DNA of 64,000 nt from Prescottella agglutinans (lineage in GTDB: Bacteria > Actinomycetota > Actinomycetes > Mycobacteriales > Mycobacteriaceae), in assembly GCF_004011865.1 (NCBI RefSeq), contig NZ_RKLP01000012.1, forward strand, positions 124,001 through 188,000, in the 5' to 3' direction. Positions 37,396 through 45,214 of this stretch are shown in pieces. A program made the position numbers and the translations under genes. Every line of letters starts with the position of its first letter. The stretch's first letter is position 1. The notes under the pieces are model-generated. The model saw nothing but the letters and a program-made list of their open reading frames with translations. It had not been told where the DNA came from and did no database searches.

Positions 37396-37881
37396 TCAGG
37401 ATGCGAGAAGCTCGTCGATCTGGTTGATCGCCGACGTCGCCCCCTCGGTCACGCCCATGTCCAGTACCTTCTGGAGCGCCTCCGCGGACTCGAAGGTGCT
37501 CGTGTAGGTGGCCCGCGTGCCGCCGTCGTGCTCGGTGAAGGTGTAGACGTTCTTCGACACCGGCAGTTCGGGATTCGGGTTGAAATCCTCGTCGGCGAAG
37601 CCGTCGGCGAACGAGAAGCTCCGCGGCTCGTCGACCGCCGAGACCTCCCAGTAGCCGGCGAACTTCTCGCCGCCGGGGCCGGTCATGTAGTACGTCACGC
37701 GTCCGCCCGGCGCGAGCTCGTGGTCGACGACCGTCGCGGGGCACTCGGGCGGTCCCCACACCTTCTCCAGCTGGCGCGGGTCGGCGTAGACCTGCCAGAT
37801 CCGCTCCACCGGCGCCGCGAACTCGGCGGTGATGGTCAGGGTGCGAGTCTCGAGATCGTGCTTCACATCGGTGACAGGCAT
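37396..37881 (-). CDS. SRPBCC / AHSA1-domain protein
   Basis: A 161-residue START-like protein with the opening LTITAEFAAPVERIWQVYAD and the conserved WGPPECPATVVDHELAPGG..YYM, characteristic of the Aha1/CalC-type SRPBCC group. It starts two bases after the stop of the ArsR gene; its ribosome site (AAGGAGG) lies inside that gene, so they are coupled. Such ArsR-SRPBCC pairs are common in actinobacteria and are thought to respond to a small hydrophobic compound. No enzymatic role is established. Confidence 0.87.
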   Translation of the reverse strand: MPVTDVKHDLETRTLTITAEFAAPVERIWQVYADPRQLEKVWGPPECPATVVDHELAPGGRVTYYMTGPGGEKFAGYWEVSAVDEPRSFSFADGFADEDFNPNPELPVSKNVYTFTEHDGGTRATYTSTFESAEALQKVLDMGVTEGATSAINQIDELLAS

Positions 37882-37883
37882 GC

Positions 37884-38225
37884 TCAGTCCTCCTTGGTCG
37901 AGTCGAGTGCGATGAGTTCGTCGATACGTGCGATGCGCCCGCGCCACACCTCCTCGAGTTCGGTGAGCATGGATGCCACCGAGCGCACCGCGGCCACGTC
38001 GCCGCTGGCCAACTGCTCCCGGCCACGGCGTCGCTTGGTGAGCAGGCCCGCGTTCTCCAGCACGGAGACGTGCTTCTGAACGGCGGCGAAGCTCATGTCG
38101 TACTTCGCCGCGAGCGCGGAAACCGAGTGCTCACCGGCCAGGACGCGGCGCAGGATGTCGCGCCGGGTGCGGTCGGCGAGCGCGTGGAACAGGGCGTCCG
38201 CCCGGTCCTCGTCGTCTCTGCTCAC
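37884..38225 (-). CDS. ArsR-family repressor
   Basis: A 113-residue winged-helix regulator: ALFHALADRTRRDILRRVL, then SVSALAAKYDMSFAAVQKHV as recognition helix. It lacks the CxC metal site of the classical ArsR, so it probably does not sense arsenic. The GTG at 38225 is chosen; a TTG at 38240 would lie within the operator palindrome. The palindrome at 38236-38253 directly upstream suggests autoregulation. Operon with the SRPBCC gene. Confidence 0.9.
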   Translation of the reverse strand: MSRDDEDRADALFHALADRTRRDILRRVLAGEHSVSALAAKYDMSFAAVQKHVSVLENAGLLTKRRRGREQLASGDVAAVRSVASMLTELEEVWRGRIARIDELIALDSTKED

Positions 38226-38235
38226 CGTTCCAACG

Positions 38236-38253
38236 TACAACCGATTGGTTGTA
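38236..38253. promoter_or_regulatory. ArsR operator palindrome
   Basis: TACAACC-GATT-GGTTGTA, a perfect 7-bp inverted repeat 11 bases before the ArsR start codon. Confidence 0.65.
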
Positions 38254-38371
38254 TGTCAAACCTCGTCGGACGGCGAGTGCGGCGTCGCGGCCGGGCATTC
38301 GACGTGTGATCGTCGTCTCGTTCGAGGGGGAGGTGGTGCGCGTCGGGGCGAGACCCGTTAACGTGGACCGC

Positions 38372-38440
38372 GTGTCAGCTACCTATTTCTGGTTTAGCAG
38401 GCCGGCCCTGGGTGGGTCGGTCGGCGTAACCACGCGCTGA
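38372..38440 (+). CDS. Aromatic leader peptide of the DAHP synthase gene
   Basis: A 22-codon frame, GTG to TGA, with four consecutive aromatic codons: it encodes SATYFWF then SRPALGG. Tyr, Phe, Trp and Phe in a row early in a short leader ORF are the hallmark of ribosome-mediated attenuation for aromatic amino-acid synthesis. No ribosome site precedes the GTG, but TAACGT at 38359-38364 looks like a -10 element with the GTG 7 bases later, so the message is probably leaderless. Starvation for an aromatic amino acid would stall ribosomes in this cluster and change folding of the RNA downstream. Confidence 0.75.
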   Translation: MSATYFWFSRPALGGSVGVTTR

Positions 38441-38532
38441 CAAATCTTCCACCCTAGAGCCGGATGACAGACCGGCTCGCTGGGATTCTTCAGTCTTCGA
38501 GGGTCGGCCTGAGAACAGGAAACCGAACACCG
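38441..38532 (+). promoter_or_regulatory. Attenuator region before aroG
   Basis: After the leader ORF, GAGCCGG (38457-38463) pairs with CCGGCTC (38472-38478) and a T-rich stretch follows, a terminator-like hairpin. CCACCC near 38450 can pair with GGGTGG inside the leader ORF, giving an alternative fold. The exact pairing needs computation. Confidence 0.5.
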
Positions 38533-39615
38533 ATGACCGTTATCGCAAACGACCAGCGCCTCGACGATCAGCGCACCGTCAGCATCAGTCCGCTGGTGGC
38601 ACCTTCCGTGGTCCGTGCCGAGCACACCCCCGACGAGGTGGCCGCTGCGACCGTGCGTTCGGGTCGCGCCGACACCGTGAACATCCTCAACGGCGACGAC
38701 GACCGTCTCGTCGTCGTGGTCGGCCCGTGCTCGGTGCACGACCCCGAGGCCGCGATGGACTACGCCCGCCGCCTGGCCGCGAAGGCCGAGGAGCTGCGCG
38801 ACGACCTGCAGATCGTCATGCGTGTCTACTTCGAGAAGCCGCGCACCACGCTGGGCTGGAAGGGTCTGCTGAACGACCCGCACCTCGACGGCACGTTCGA
38901 CATCAACACCGGTCTGCGGATGGGCCGCAAGCTGCTGCTCGACATCTCCCGTCTGGGGCTGCCGGTGGGCTGCGAGTTCCTCGACCCGATCATCCCGCAG
39001 TACATCGCCGACCTGGTCACGTACGGCGCGATCGGTGCCCGGACCGCGGCCAGCCAGGTGCACCGCCAGCTGTGCAGCGCGCTGTCCATGCCGGTCGGCA
39101 TCAAGAACTCCACCGAGGGCGACGTCCAGGTGGCGGTCGACGGCACCCGCGCCGCGGCGGCCAGCCACGTGTTCCCCGGCACCGACCTCGAGGGCCAGGC
39201 CGCGCTCATCCACACGGTCGGGAACCCGGACTGCCACGTCATCCTGCGCGGCGGCACCGACGGTCCGAACTACGACGCCGAGACCGTCGCCGACACGATG
39301 GTGCGGCTGCGCAAGTCGGGCCTGCCGGAGCGCGTCGTCATCGATGCGAGCCACGGCAACAGCCGCAAGGACCACAACAAGCAGGTGGACGTCGCGGCCG
39401 ATATCGCCGAGCGCATCGCGGCCGGTGACAAGGCCGTCGTCGGCATCATGCTCGAGAGCTTCATCGAGGCCGGACGGCAGGACCTGACGCTGGGCCACGC
39501 CGACGAACTCACCTACGGCCAGTCCATCACCGACGCGTGCATCGACTGGAACACCACCGCGGCGACCCTCGACCGTCTCGCCGCAGCGGTCGCCACCCGC
39601 CGCAAGGGCGAGTGA
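38533..39615 (+). CDS. aroG: 3-deoxy-7-phosphoheptulonate (DAHP) synthase, class I
   Basis: A 360-residue AroF/G/H-type enzyme condensing PEP and erythrose 4-phosphate, the first step of the shikimate pathway. Recognisable segments are VVVGPCSVHDPEAAMDYA, MRVYFEKPRTTLGWKG, LILRGG-type VILRGGTDGPNYD and the metal-binding ASHGNS. The ATG at 38533 fits the family N-terminus. Many mycobacteria rely on a class II enzyme, so a class I copy with its own aromatic leader is notable. Probably feedback-controlled at both enzyme and attenuation level. Confidence 0.95.
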   Translation: MTVIANDQRLDDQRTVSISPLVAPSVVRAEHTPDEVAAATVRSGRADTVNILNGDDDRLVVVVGPCSVHDPEAAMDYARRLAAKAEELRDDLQIVMRVYFEKPRTTLGWKGLLNDPHLDGTFDINTGLRMGRKLLLDISRLGLPVGCEFLDPIIPQYIADLVTYGAIGARTAASQVHRQLCSALSMPVGIKNSTEGDVQVAVDGTRAAAASHVFPGTDLEGQAALIHTVGNPDCHVILRGGTDGPNYDAETVADTMVRLRKSGLPERVVIDASHGNSRKDHNKQVDVAADIAERIAAGDKAVVGIMLESFIEAGRQDLTLGHADELTYGQSITDACIDWNTTAATLDRLAAAVATRRKGE

Positions 39616-39633
39616 CACGCGATTGTCCTGCTC

Positions 39634-39663
39634 GCTGCTCCGCGGCCGTGGCCGCGGAGCAGC
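39634..39663. terminator. Terminator after aroG
   Basis: A 14-bp perfect GC-rich stem (39634-39647 with 39650-39663) and a 2-base loop lie directly after aroG. Confidence 0.7.
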
Positions 39664-39729
39664 GCTGCTTTCCGGCGTAGGTTCGAGCGCTGCCCCGCGC
39701 CTGTCGGTGCCCGGCAGTAGCGTCGGCAC

Positions 39730-40155
39730 ATGGCATACGAAATTCAGATCACCGTCGACGCGAAGGACCCGCACCAGCAGGCCAAGTGGTGGGCGAACAC
39801 CCTGGGCTGGCAGGTCGAACCCAGCGACGAGGAGTTCATTCGGGGCCTCGTCGCCGCCGGACATGCGCAGCAGTCGGACACGACCGTGTTCGAGGGCGTG
39901 CTCGTCTGGCGGGAGGGCGCGGCCATCCGCGACCCGGAGCATCCGCAACGCCCACGGGTGCTGTTCCAGCTGGTGCCGGAGGGCAAGTCGGCCAAGAACC
40001 GACTGCACTTCGACGTCCGGGTGGGGGACCGGCGCGAGGACGTGGCCGCGCAACTGGTCGAGGCCGGAGCGTCGATCCTGCACCGCGGGCAGCAGGGACC
40101 CAGCAGCTGGATCACCATGACGGACCCGGAGGGCAACGAGTTCTGCGTGTCCTGA
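39730..40155 (+). CDS. VOC family protein
   Basis: A 141-residue VOC-fold protein. It opens YEIQITVDAKDPHQQAKWWA and closes WITMTDPEGNEFCV, with KNRLHFDVRV in the middle. This belongs to the glyoxalase-like group (Glyoxalase_6 type) common in actinobacteria, whose substrates are mostly unknown. It starts 114 bases after aroG behind a strong hairpin and is convergent with an esterase gene 6 bases away. No regulatory clue. Confidence 0.85.
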   Translation: MAYEIQITVDAKDPHQQAKWWANTLGWQVEPSDEEFIRGLVAAGHAQQSDTTVFEGVLVWREGAAIRDPEHPQRPRVLFQLVPEGKSAKNRLHFDVRVGDRREDVAAQLVEAGASILHRGQQGPSSWITMTDPEGNEFCVS

Positions 40156-40161
40156 CCGGAG

Positions 40162-41238
40162 TCAGCCGACGGCGCGACCGGCGAAGGACAGTCCGACGCG
40201 GAGCGCGCCCGCAGCCTCGAACAGCGCATCGGTCCCGGCCTGCCCGTAGCCGGTGAGGTTGACGAAGGCGTGGATGAGCCCGCGGTGGATCCGCAGGGTC
40301 GTCGGGACCCCGGCCGCGCGCAGTCGCGCGGCGTACTCGACGCCCTCGTCGCGGAGGACGTCGAACCCGGCGAGCGCGATGTAGGCGGGCGGCAGTCCGC
40401 TCAGATCCTCGGTGAGGATCGGGGACGCCCGCGGGTCGGTGCGATCGCTCGCCGACGGTGTGTAGTGCTTTGTATACCAGTCGATCTGGGCCTCGGTGAG
40501 GAAGTATCCGTCACTGAACAGCTCGTACGACCTGCGCTTGGTGGTCAGGTCCAGCCACGGGAAGAACAGCATCTGGAACGCGGGACGGGGTCCGCCGTCG
40601 CGGGTGAGCTGGGCGACGACGGTGGCGAGATTGCCGCCGGCGCTGTCGCCGGCGACGGCCACCCGGCCCGGATCGAAGCCCAGCGCGTCCGCGTTCTCCG
40701 CCGCGAAACGGAACGCCGCGACCGCGTCGTCGACGGCCGCCGGGAACACGTGCTCGGGCGCGAGCCGGTAGTCGACGGCGAGCACCCCGACCTCCGCGTG
40801 CCGGGCGAGGAAGCGGCACAGGCTGTCGTGGCTGTCGAGACTGCCGAGCACGAATCCGCCCCCGTGGAAGTAGACGAGCAGCGGCGCGGACGGCGGCAGC
40901 CCCTCCGGCCGGAACAGGCGGGCGGGGATCGCCCCGGCAGGACCCGGGATCGACAGCGCCTCGACGGACGACATCGGGATGGGGCGGCCACTGACGAGCC
41001 GCGCCTCCATGTCGATCTGCGCGCGGGACTGCTCCAACGACAGCTGCTCGAAATCCGAATCCGGCAGCAGCGCAAGCATCTTGAGCATGATCTGGATCTC
41101 GGTGTCCAACACCTGGCCGTCGCTGCGGACGGGCCTGCCGGCGAGCACGCGCTTGAGTGTCGAGGGAAGCGATCCGACGGCGGTGGCCGCGGTGCGGACG
41201 ACCGCCTCGAGAGCCGTGTCCAGTCCCTTGTTCCCCAT
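40162..41238 (-). CDS. Alpha/beta hydrolase of the hormone-sensitive lipase family
   Basis: A 358-residue esterase. The HSL oxyanion motif is HGGGFVLGS, the nucleophile elbow is GDSAGGNLA, the Asp is in FDVLRDEG and the His in HAFVNL. The N-terminal cap (about 1-100) resembles other mycobacterial Lip proteins. No signal peptide. The ATG at 41238 is preferred over one at 41244 for spacing from AAGGA. It is divergent from a TetR gene that probably regulates it. The likely role is hydrolysis of short- or medium-chain esters. Confidence 0.9.
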   Translation of the reverse strand: MGNKGLDTALEAVVRTAATAVGSLPSTLKRVLAGRPVRSDGQVLDTEIQIMLKMLALLPDSDFEQLSLEQSRAQIDMEARLVSGRPIPMSSVEALSIPGPAGAIPARLFRPEGLPPSAPLLVYFHGGGFVLGSLDSHDSLCRFLARHAEVGVLAVDYRLAPEHVFPAAVDDAVAAFRFAAENADALGFDPGRVAVAGDSAGGNLATVVAQLTRDGGPRPAFQMLFFPWLDLTTKRRSYELFSDGYFLTEAQIDWYTKHYTPSASDRTDPRASPILTEDLSGLPPAYIALAGFDVLRDEGVEYAARLRAAGVPTTLRIHRGLIHAFVNLTGYGQAGTDALFEAAGALRVGLSFAGRAVG

Positions 41239-41421
41239 CGTCATCCGTCCTTCCGTCGGTCGACCTTCGCGATGAAGTGTGTCAACCGACCGACCTGGAA
41301 ACAAGGGTGTAACCGCGGCGCTCATCGAGTGAGTCCAATCCTGGTCTCGGACACGTTCGGGCACTACGCTGCCGACCAAGCGGTCCATTCATATCCTCGG
41401 GGCCGGTCGGGAAAGGTTGCG

Positions 41422-42033
41422 ATGGCATACGTTTCGGTCGATCAGCGGCGTAGGGAACTCATCGACGCGGCGATTCGGGTGACGGCGGAAGTCGGGCTGG
41501 CCGCGGCGAGTACCCGCGCGATCTGTGCGGAGGCGGGTGTTCAGCAGAGCGTGTTCCACTACTGCTTCAGTACCAAGGAGGAGTTGCTCCGGGAACTCAC
41601 CCGCGAGGTGGTCGCGGGGATGGCGGAGACCGCGTTGGGAAACCTGACTCCGGGAGCCGACGTCGAGGAGTCGCTGTTCAGGGGGCTCATGGGTCTGTGG
41701 AAGCCCGTGAGCGTCCAGCCCGAGAAGCAGTTGGTGTTCTACGAACTCACGGTCGGAGCGCTGCGTGCGCCCGACCGGAGCGACATCGCGGAGTGGCAGT
41801 ACCGCGAGTACTACGCCTCCACGGGAAGATTTCTCGTGCGCCTCGCGGAGACGGCCGGAGTCGAGTGGAGCGTGCCGATTCCGGTGCTCAGTCGAATGGT
41901 CACCACCGCCATCGACGGCCTCATCCTCGGTTGGCTCGCCGACGGGCGGGCGGACGAGGTGGAGGTATCCCTCGCGTCGTTCGCGAAGGTGTTCGCCGGT
42001 CTGGCCGTCGCCGCCCCCGTCGCCGCCGCGTAG
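41422..42033 (+). CDS. TetR family regulator
   Basis: A 203-residue regulator with HTH AASTRAICAEAGVQQSVFHY, followed by CFSTKEELLRELT. The C-terminal domain is of the unclassified ligand type. It is divergent from the esterase and 118 bases upstream of a WhiB7-like gene, so it may control either. No clear palindrome is seen in the 183-bp divergent region. Confidence 0.87.
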   Translation: MAYVSVDQRRRELIDAAIRVTAEVGLAAASTRAICAEAGVQQSVFHYCFSTKEELLRELTREVVAGMAETALGNLTPGADVEESLFRGLMGLWKPVSVQPEKQLVFYELTVGALRAPDRSDIAEWQYREYYASTGRFLVRLAETAGVEWSVPIPVLSRMVTTAIDGLILGWLADGRADEVEVSLASFAKVFAGLAVAAPVAAA

Positions 42034-42151
42034 CCGCTTCCGGGCGCCGGCACGTGTCTCGCCGACCCGCGATGAATTCCGCGCTCGGCACCGGTCTGTA
42101 CTCGATGGGCGCGGATTCCGCCGTGCCGCGGAACGACGAGGAGCACATCGG

Positions 42152-42406
42152 ATGTCGATCCGGGGGACGCCGTGCCGGACCGGCGATCCCGATCTGTGGT
42201 TCTCCCCGGTGCCCGACGACCTCGAACGCGCCAAGAAGCTGTGCGGAGGATGCTCGATCCGGTCGCGGTGTCTGGGGGAGGCACTCGACCGGGCCGAGCC
42301 GTGGGGTGTGTGGGGCGGCGAGATCCTCCACCACGGGGTCGTCGTCGCCCGCAAGCGTTCACGAGGCCGCCCCCGCGCGACCGCCGCGACCTGCGGGGCG
42401 ACCTAG
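42152..42406 (+). CDS. whiB7: WhiB-family iron-sulfur regulator, WhiB7-like
   Basis: An 84-residue WhiB protein. The four cluster cysteines are Cys8, Cys31, Cys34 and Cys40, followed by the turn motif GVWGG (52-56) that binds the primary sigma factor. The C-terminal RGRPR (71-75) is an AT-hook found in WhiB7, which activates intrinsic antibiotic resistance genes. The ATG at 42152 has GAGGAGC upstream. Known whiB7 genes have long leaders with a small ORF; only 118 bases separate this one from the TetR gene, so its control may differ. It ends in a CTAG that also ends the opposing gene. Confidence 0.82.
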   Translation: MSIRGTPCRTGDPDLWFSPVPDDLERAKKLCGGCSIRSRCLGEALDRAEPWGVWGGEILHHGVVVARKRSRGRPRATAATCGAT

Positions 42407-42774
42407 TTCTCGTCGTCTTCGTCGCCCTCGCCGTCGAGGCGGCCCTCGAGTTCCGCGATCTCCGCGCGAACGGCCTCGATGACCTCGGGGTCGTCTTCCC
42501 AGAGCTCACGGAACTCCGACTCCGGCTCGATCATCTCGGTGAGCAGCTCGACCCCCCGTTCGAGGTGACCGTCGAGGCGCTCGAGATCGCCGGGCCACAC
42601 CGTGCTGTGCCCGAGCACGGCGAGCAGGTAGCACGCGGCGCGCACCCGACCGTAATCGTCGTCGTGTTCGAGGGCGTCGCCGATGCGCGCATCGATGTCG
42701 ATGCCGGCGAAGACGTCTCCGAACCAGTCGGCCGCCGCATCGTCGTGCCACGGCGCGCTTCCCCACGCTCCCAT
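42403..42774 (-). CDS. DUF4259 domain protein
   Basis: A 123-residue acidic protein. The opening MGAWGSAPWHDDAAADWFGD is typical of DUF4259 proteins, which are of unknown function. The last 15 residues are almost all Asp, Glu or Asn. The stop codon shares the CTAG with the convergent whiB7 stop. No signal peptide. Nothing in the context defines a role. Confidence 0.8.
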   Translation of the reverse strand: MGAWGSAPWHDDAAADWFGDVFAGIDIDARIGDALEHDDDYGRVRAACYLLAVLGHSTVWPGDLERLDGHLERGVELLTEMIEPESEFRELWEDDPEVIEAVRAEIAELEGRLDGEGDEDDEN

Positions 42775-42884
42775 ACGTTTCGCCCTTCGTCTCGCCCGGC
42801 GGATCCGGTCCGTGTCACATCCTATTGTTTCTTGTGCACGGGCCCGGTCCGGCCGCGTAATCGGTTGTACGGGAGAGACGCGCC

Positions 42885-43901
42885 CTAGCGGTACGCGCCC
42901 GGGGTGGCGCCGGTCCACCGTTTGAACGCCCGACGGAAGGCGCTCGGTTCGGAGAAGCCCAGCCGGGTCGACAACTCGTCGACCGGTTCGCCGCGGCGCA
43001 GTGCGGCGACCGCGGCGTCGCGCAGCACCTCCTCGCGCAGGTGGTTGAGCGACGTCCCCTCCTGCCGGAGCAGCCGCCGCAGGTGCGGCACGCTGATCGA
43101 CAGCATCTCCGCGATCTCGTCCGCGGTACTGGTCCGTCCCCGGATGCCCATCTCCAGCACCCGGCGCACCTGCGCCGATGCGGTGCTGTCGTAGTCACGT
43201 TCGGAGAGAAGCAGATTCGGTGACTCACGCAGGTACTCGGCGAGGGTCTGCTCATCCTGGATGATCGGTGCCCGCAGGATCGAGTTGTCGAACTGGAGCG
43301 ACGCCACCTGCGCGCCGAACGTCACCGGGACCCCGAAGATGGCGTCGTAGTGTTTCGCGAACCGCGGTGCGGGCTCCGGGTAGGGGATCAGCACCGACCG
43401 CAGTTTCACCCGCCGACCCACGAGCCACGCCGCGAACCGGTGCAGCAGGATCAGTTCGAAGTCGGTGACGAGACGGAACGCCTCGTCCACGAACTCCGGC
43501 GCGTACTCGTCGCCGCGCACGTCCACCCGCACCTCGAGTCGTGTCGAGTCGTCGCCGGTGACGAGCGTGAGCGGCGGGACCGGCAGTGCGCGGGTCACGT
43601 CCGCCATCCGTTCGAGTGCGCTGCCGAGGTCCGGACAGTGGATGAGCGACAGGCAGATCAGCCGGAACGTCCCGCGGGGCACGGGCGCGGCCCCGATCCC
43701 GAACAACTCGTCGTCGGTCAGCTGCCATGCGGCCTGTGTGAAGGCCGTGACCTGTCCCGGGGTCAGGCGGGCCCGGGGATCGTCGAGGGTCGCGACGTCG
43801 ATGCCCGACGCGACGAGGAGCGACGACAGGTCGGCGCCGGCCGCCTCGGCGAGATGCAGGGCGCGACGGAGGAAGTCGGCCGGGATCGTCGCCAGGCTCA
43901 C
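42885..43901 (-). CDS. AraC-family regulator with OruR/ArgR-type N-domain
   Basis: A 338-residue protein. The C-terminal AraC double HTH spans about 235-338 (TADEIAEMLSISVPHLRRLL and LGFSEPSAFRRAFKRWTG). The N-terminal region matches the AraC-type arabinose-binding/OruR-like domain. The GTG at 43901 has GGAGG 8 bases upstream and overlaps the dapC stop codon by 4 bases, so it is co-translated with the aminotransferase. The effector and targets are unknown; the coupling to an aminotransferase is unusual. Confidence 0.88.
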   Translation of the reverse strand: MSLATIPADFLRRALHLAEAAGADLSSLLVASGIDVATLDDPRARLTPGQVTAFTQAAWQLTDDELFGIGAAPVPRGTFRLICLSLIHCPDLGSALERMADVTRALPVPPLTLVTGDDSTRLEVRVDVRGDEYAPEFVDEAFRLVTDFELILLHRFAAWLVGRRVKLRSVLIPYPEPAPRFAKHYDAIFGVPVTFGAQVASLQFDNSILRAPIIQDEQTLAEYLRESPNLLLSERDYDSTASAQVRRVLEMGIRGRTSTADEIAEMLSISVPHLRRLLRQEGTSLNHLREEVLRDAAVAALRRGEPVDELSTRLGFSEPSAFRRAFKRWTGATPGAYR

Positions 43902-45082
43902 CCGGACACCTCCAGTCGGCGCAGCCGCTCCGCCGCCTCCGTCAGCACCTCGTCGCGCTTGCAGAAGGCGAAGCGGACCAGGTGATTCCACTGCTCGGGA
44001 TGGTCGGTGAACACGCTGATCGGGACCGCGGCCACCCCGATCCGCTCGGGCAAGGTCCGGCAGAACTCGACACCGTCGCGGGTGCCCAGCGCGGTGATGT
44101 CGGCGCACAGGAAGTACGTGCCGCCGCCCGAGTACACGCCGAAGCCGGCGTCACGCAGGGCCCCGGCGAGCAGGTCGCGCTTGCGCTGCAGACCGTTCCG
44201 CATCTCGATCACCCACGCCTGCTCGTGCTCGAGCGCGTGCGCCACCGCCGGCTGGAACGGTCCGCCGGCCACGAACGACATGAACTGCTTGGCTGCGCGG
44301 ACGGCGTCGACCAGTTCGGCCGGGCCGCAGGCCCATCCCGTCTTCCAGCCGGTGACGTTGAACGTCTTCGCGGCACTCGAGACGGTGACCGTGCGCTCGT
44401 ACATGCCGGGCAGCGAGGCCATCGGGGTGTGGGTGCGGCCGTCGAACACCAGGTGCTCGTACACCTCGTCGCTGAGTACCAGCAGGTCGCGCTCACACGC
44501 CAATTCGGCCACCGAGGCCAGTTCCGCGTCGGTGAGCACCGTCCCGGTCGGGTTGTGCGGTGAATTGACCACGAGCATCCGGGTCTTCGGAGTGACCGCG
44601 GCACGCAACGCATCGAGGTCGAGCGCGAACCGGTCCCCGTCGCGCACCATCGGCACGGACCGTCGGGTCGCGCCCGCCAGCGCCACCGCGGCGGCGTACG
44701 AGTCGTAGTACGGCTCGACGAGCACCACCTCGTCACCCGGTTCGACGAGTCCGAGGATTGCGGCGCTGATCGCCTCCGTCGCCCCGACGGTGACGAGCAC
44801 CTCCCGGTCCGGATCGTGGACGATTCCGTACCGCGCGGCGCGGTCGGCGGCGATGGCCTGGCGCAGGACCGGCATGCCCGGTCCCGGCGGGTACTGGTTG
44901 AGCCCGTCGGCGATGGCCCGCCGCGCGGCCTCGAGCATCGATGCCGGACCGTCGGTGTCGGGGTATCCCTGGCCCAGGTTGATCGCGTCGTGCTCGGTGG
45001 CGAGGGCCGTCATCTCGGCGAAGATCGTCGATGCGAACGGTTGCAGTCGCGAGACCGTACGGGAGCGTGGCGCTGCGGGCAT
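43898..45082 (-). CDS. dapC: PLP aminotransferase, probable N-succinyldiaminopimelate aminotransferase
   Basis: A 394-residue fold-type I aminotransferase. It opens SRLQPFASTIFAEMTALATE, has NLGQGYPDTDGP, the Asn of NSPHNPTGTV, the PLP Lys in SSAAKTFNVTGWK, and RFAFCKRDE near the end. These features follow the mycobacterial DapC (Rv0858c) closely. It would make lysine/meso-diaminopimelate precursor for peptidoglycan. The gene lies a few kilobases from the XPB helicase gene, as in mycobacteria, which supports orthology. Other class I aminotransferase activities cannot be excluded. Confidence 0.87.
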   Translation of the reverse strand: MPAAPRSRTVSRLQPFASTIFAEMTALATEHDAINLGQGYPDTDGPASMLEAARRAIADGLNQYPPGPGMPVLRQAIAADRAARYGIVHDPDREVLVTVGATEAISAAILGLVEPGDEVVLVEPYYDSYAAAVALAGATRRSVPMVRDGDRFALDLDALRAAVTPKTRMLVVNSPHNPTGTVLTDAELASVAELACERDLLVLSDEVYEHLVFDGRTHTPMASLPGMYERTVTVSSAAKTFNVTGWKTGWACGPAELVDAVRAAKQFMSFVAGGPFQPAVAHALEHEQAWVIEMRNGLQRKRDLLAGALRDAGFGVYSGGGTYFLCADITALGTRDGVEFCRTLPERIGVAAVPISVFTDHPEQWNHLVRFAFCKRDEVLTEAAERLRRLEVSG

Positions 45083-45136
45083 TTGTCCAGCGTAGCGGGG
45101 GCGTCGGCTTCCTCGGAATCGGGCTGCATCCGGCCC

Positions 45137-45163
45137 TGTCACGTTTTCCGGCGCTGTGTCGTC
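45137..45163 (+). promoter_or_regulatory. ECF41-type promoter upstream of the CMD gene
   Basis: TGTCACG at 45137-45143 and CGTC at 45160-45163 are 16 bases apart. They match the promoter described for ECF41 sigma factors (TGTCACA and CGTC with about 16 bases between). The start codon is 52 bases downstream of the -10 element, and the sigma factor gene itself is next door. Confidence 0.65.
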
Positions 45164-45214
45164 CAATCGGTAGACGGCGCGCAGGCCGCGCGCCGACCGA
45201 GAACGGAGGAAGTC

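Noticed and set aside
38249-38440. A 63-codon forward frame starting upstream of the leader peptide
   Set aside because: Only the last 22 codons make sense. The upstream part overlaps the ArsR operator region and has no coding character, and the -10 element lies inside it.
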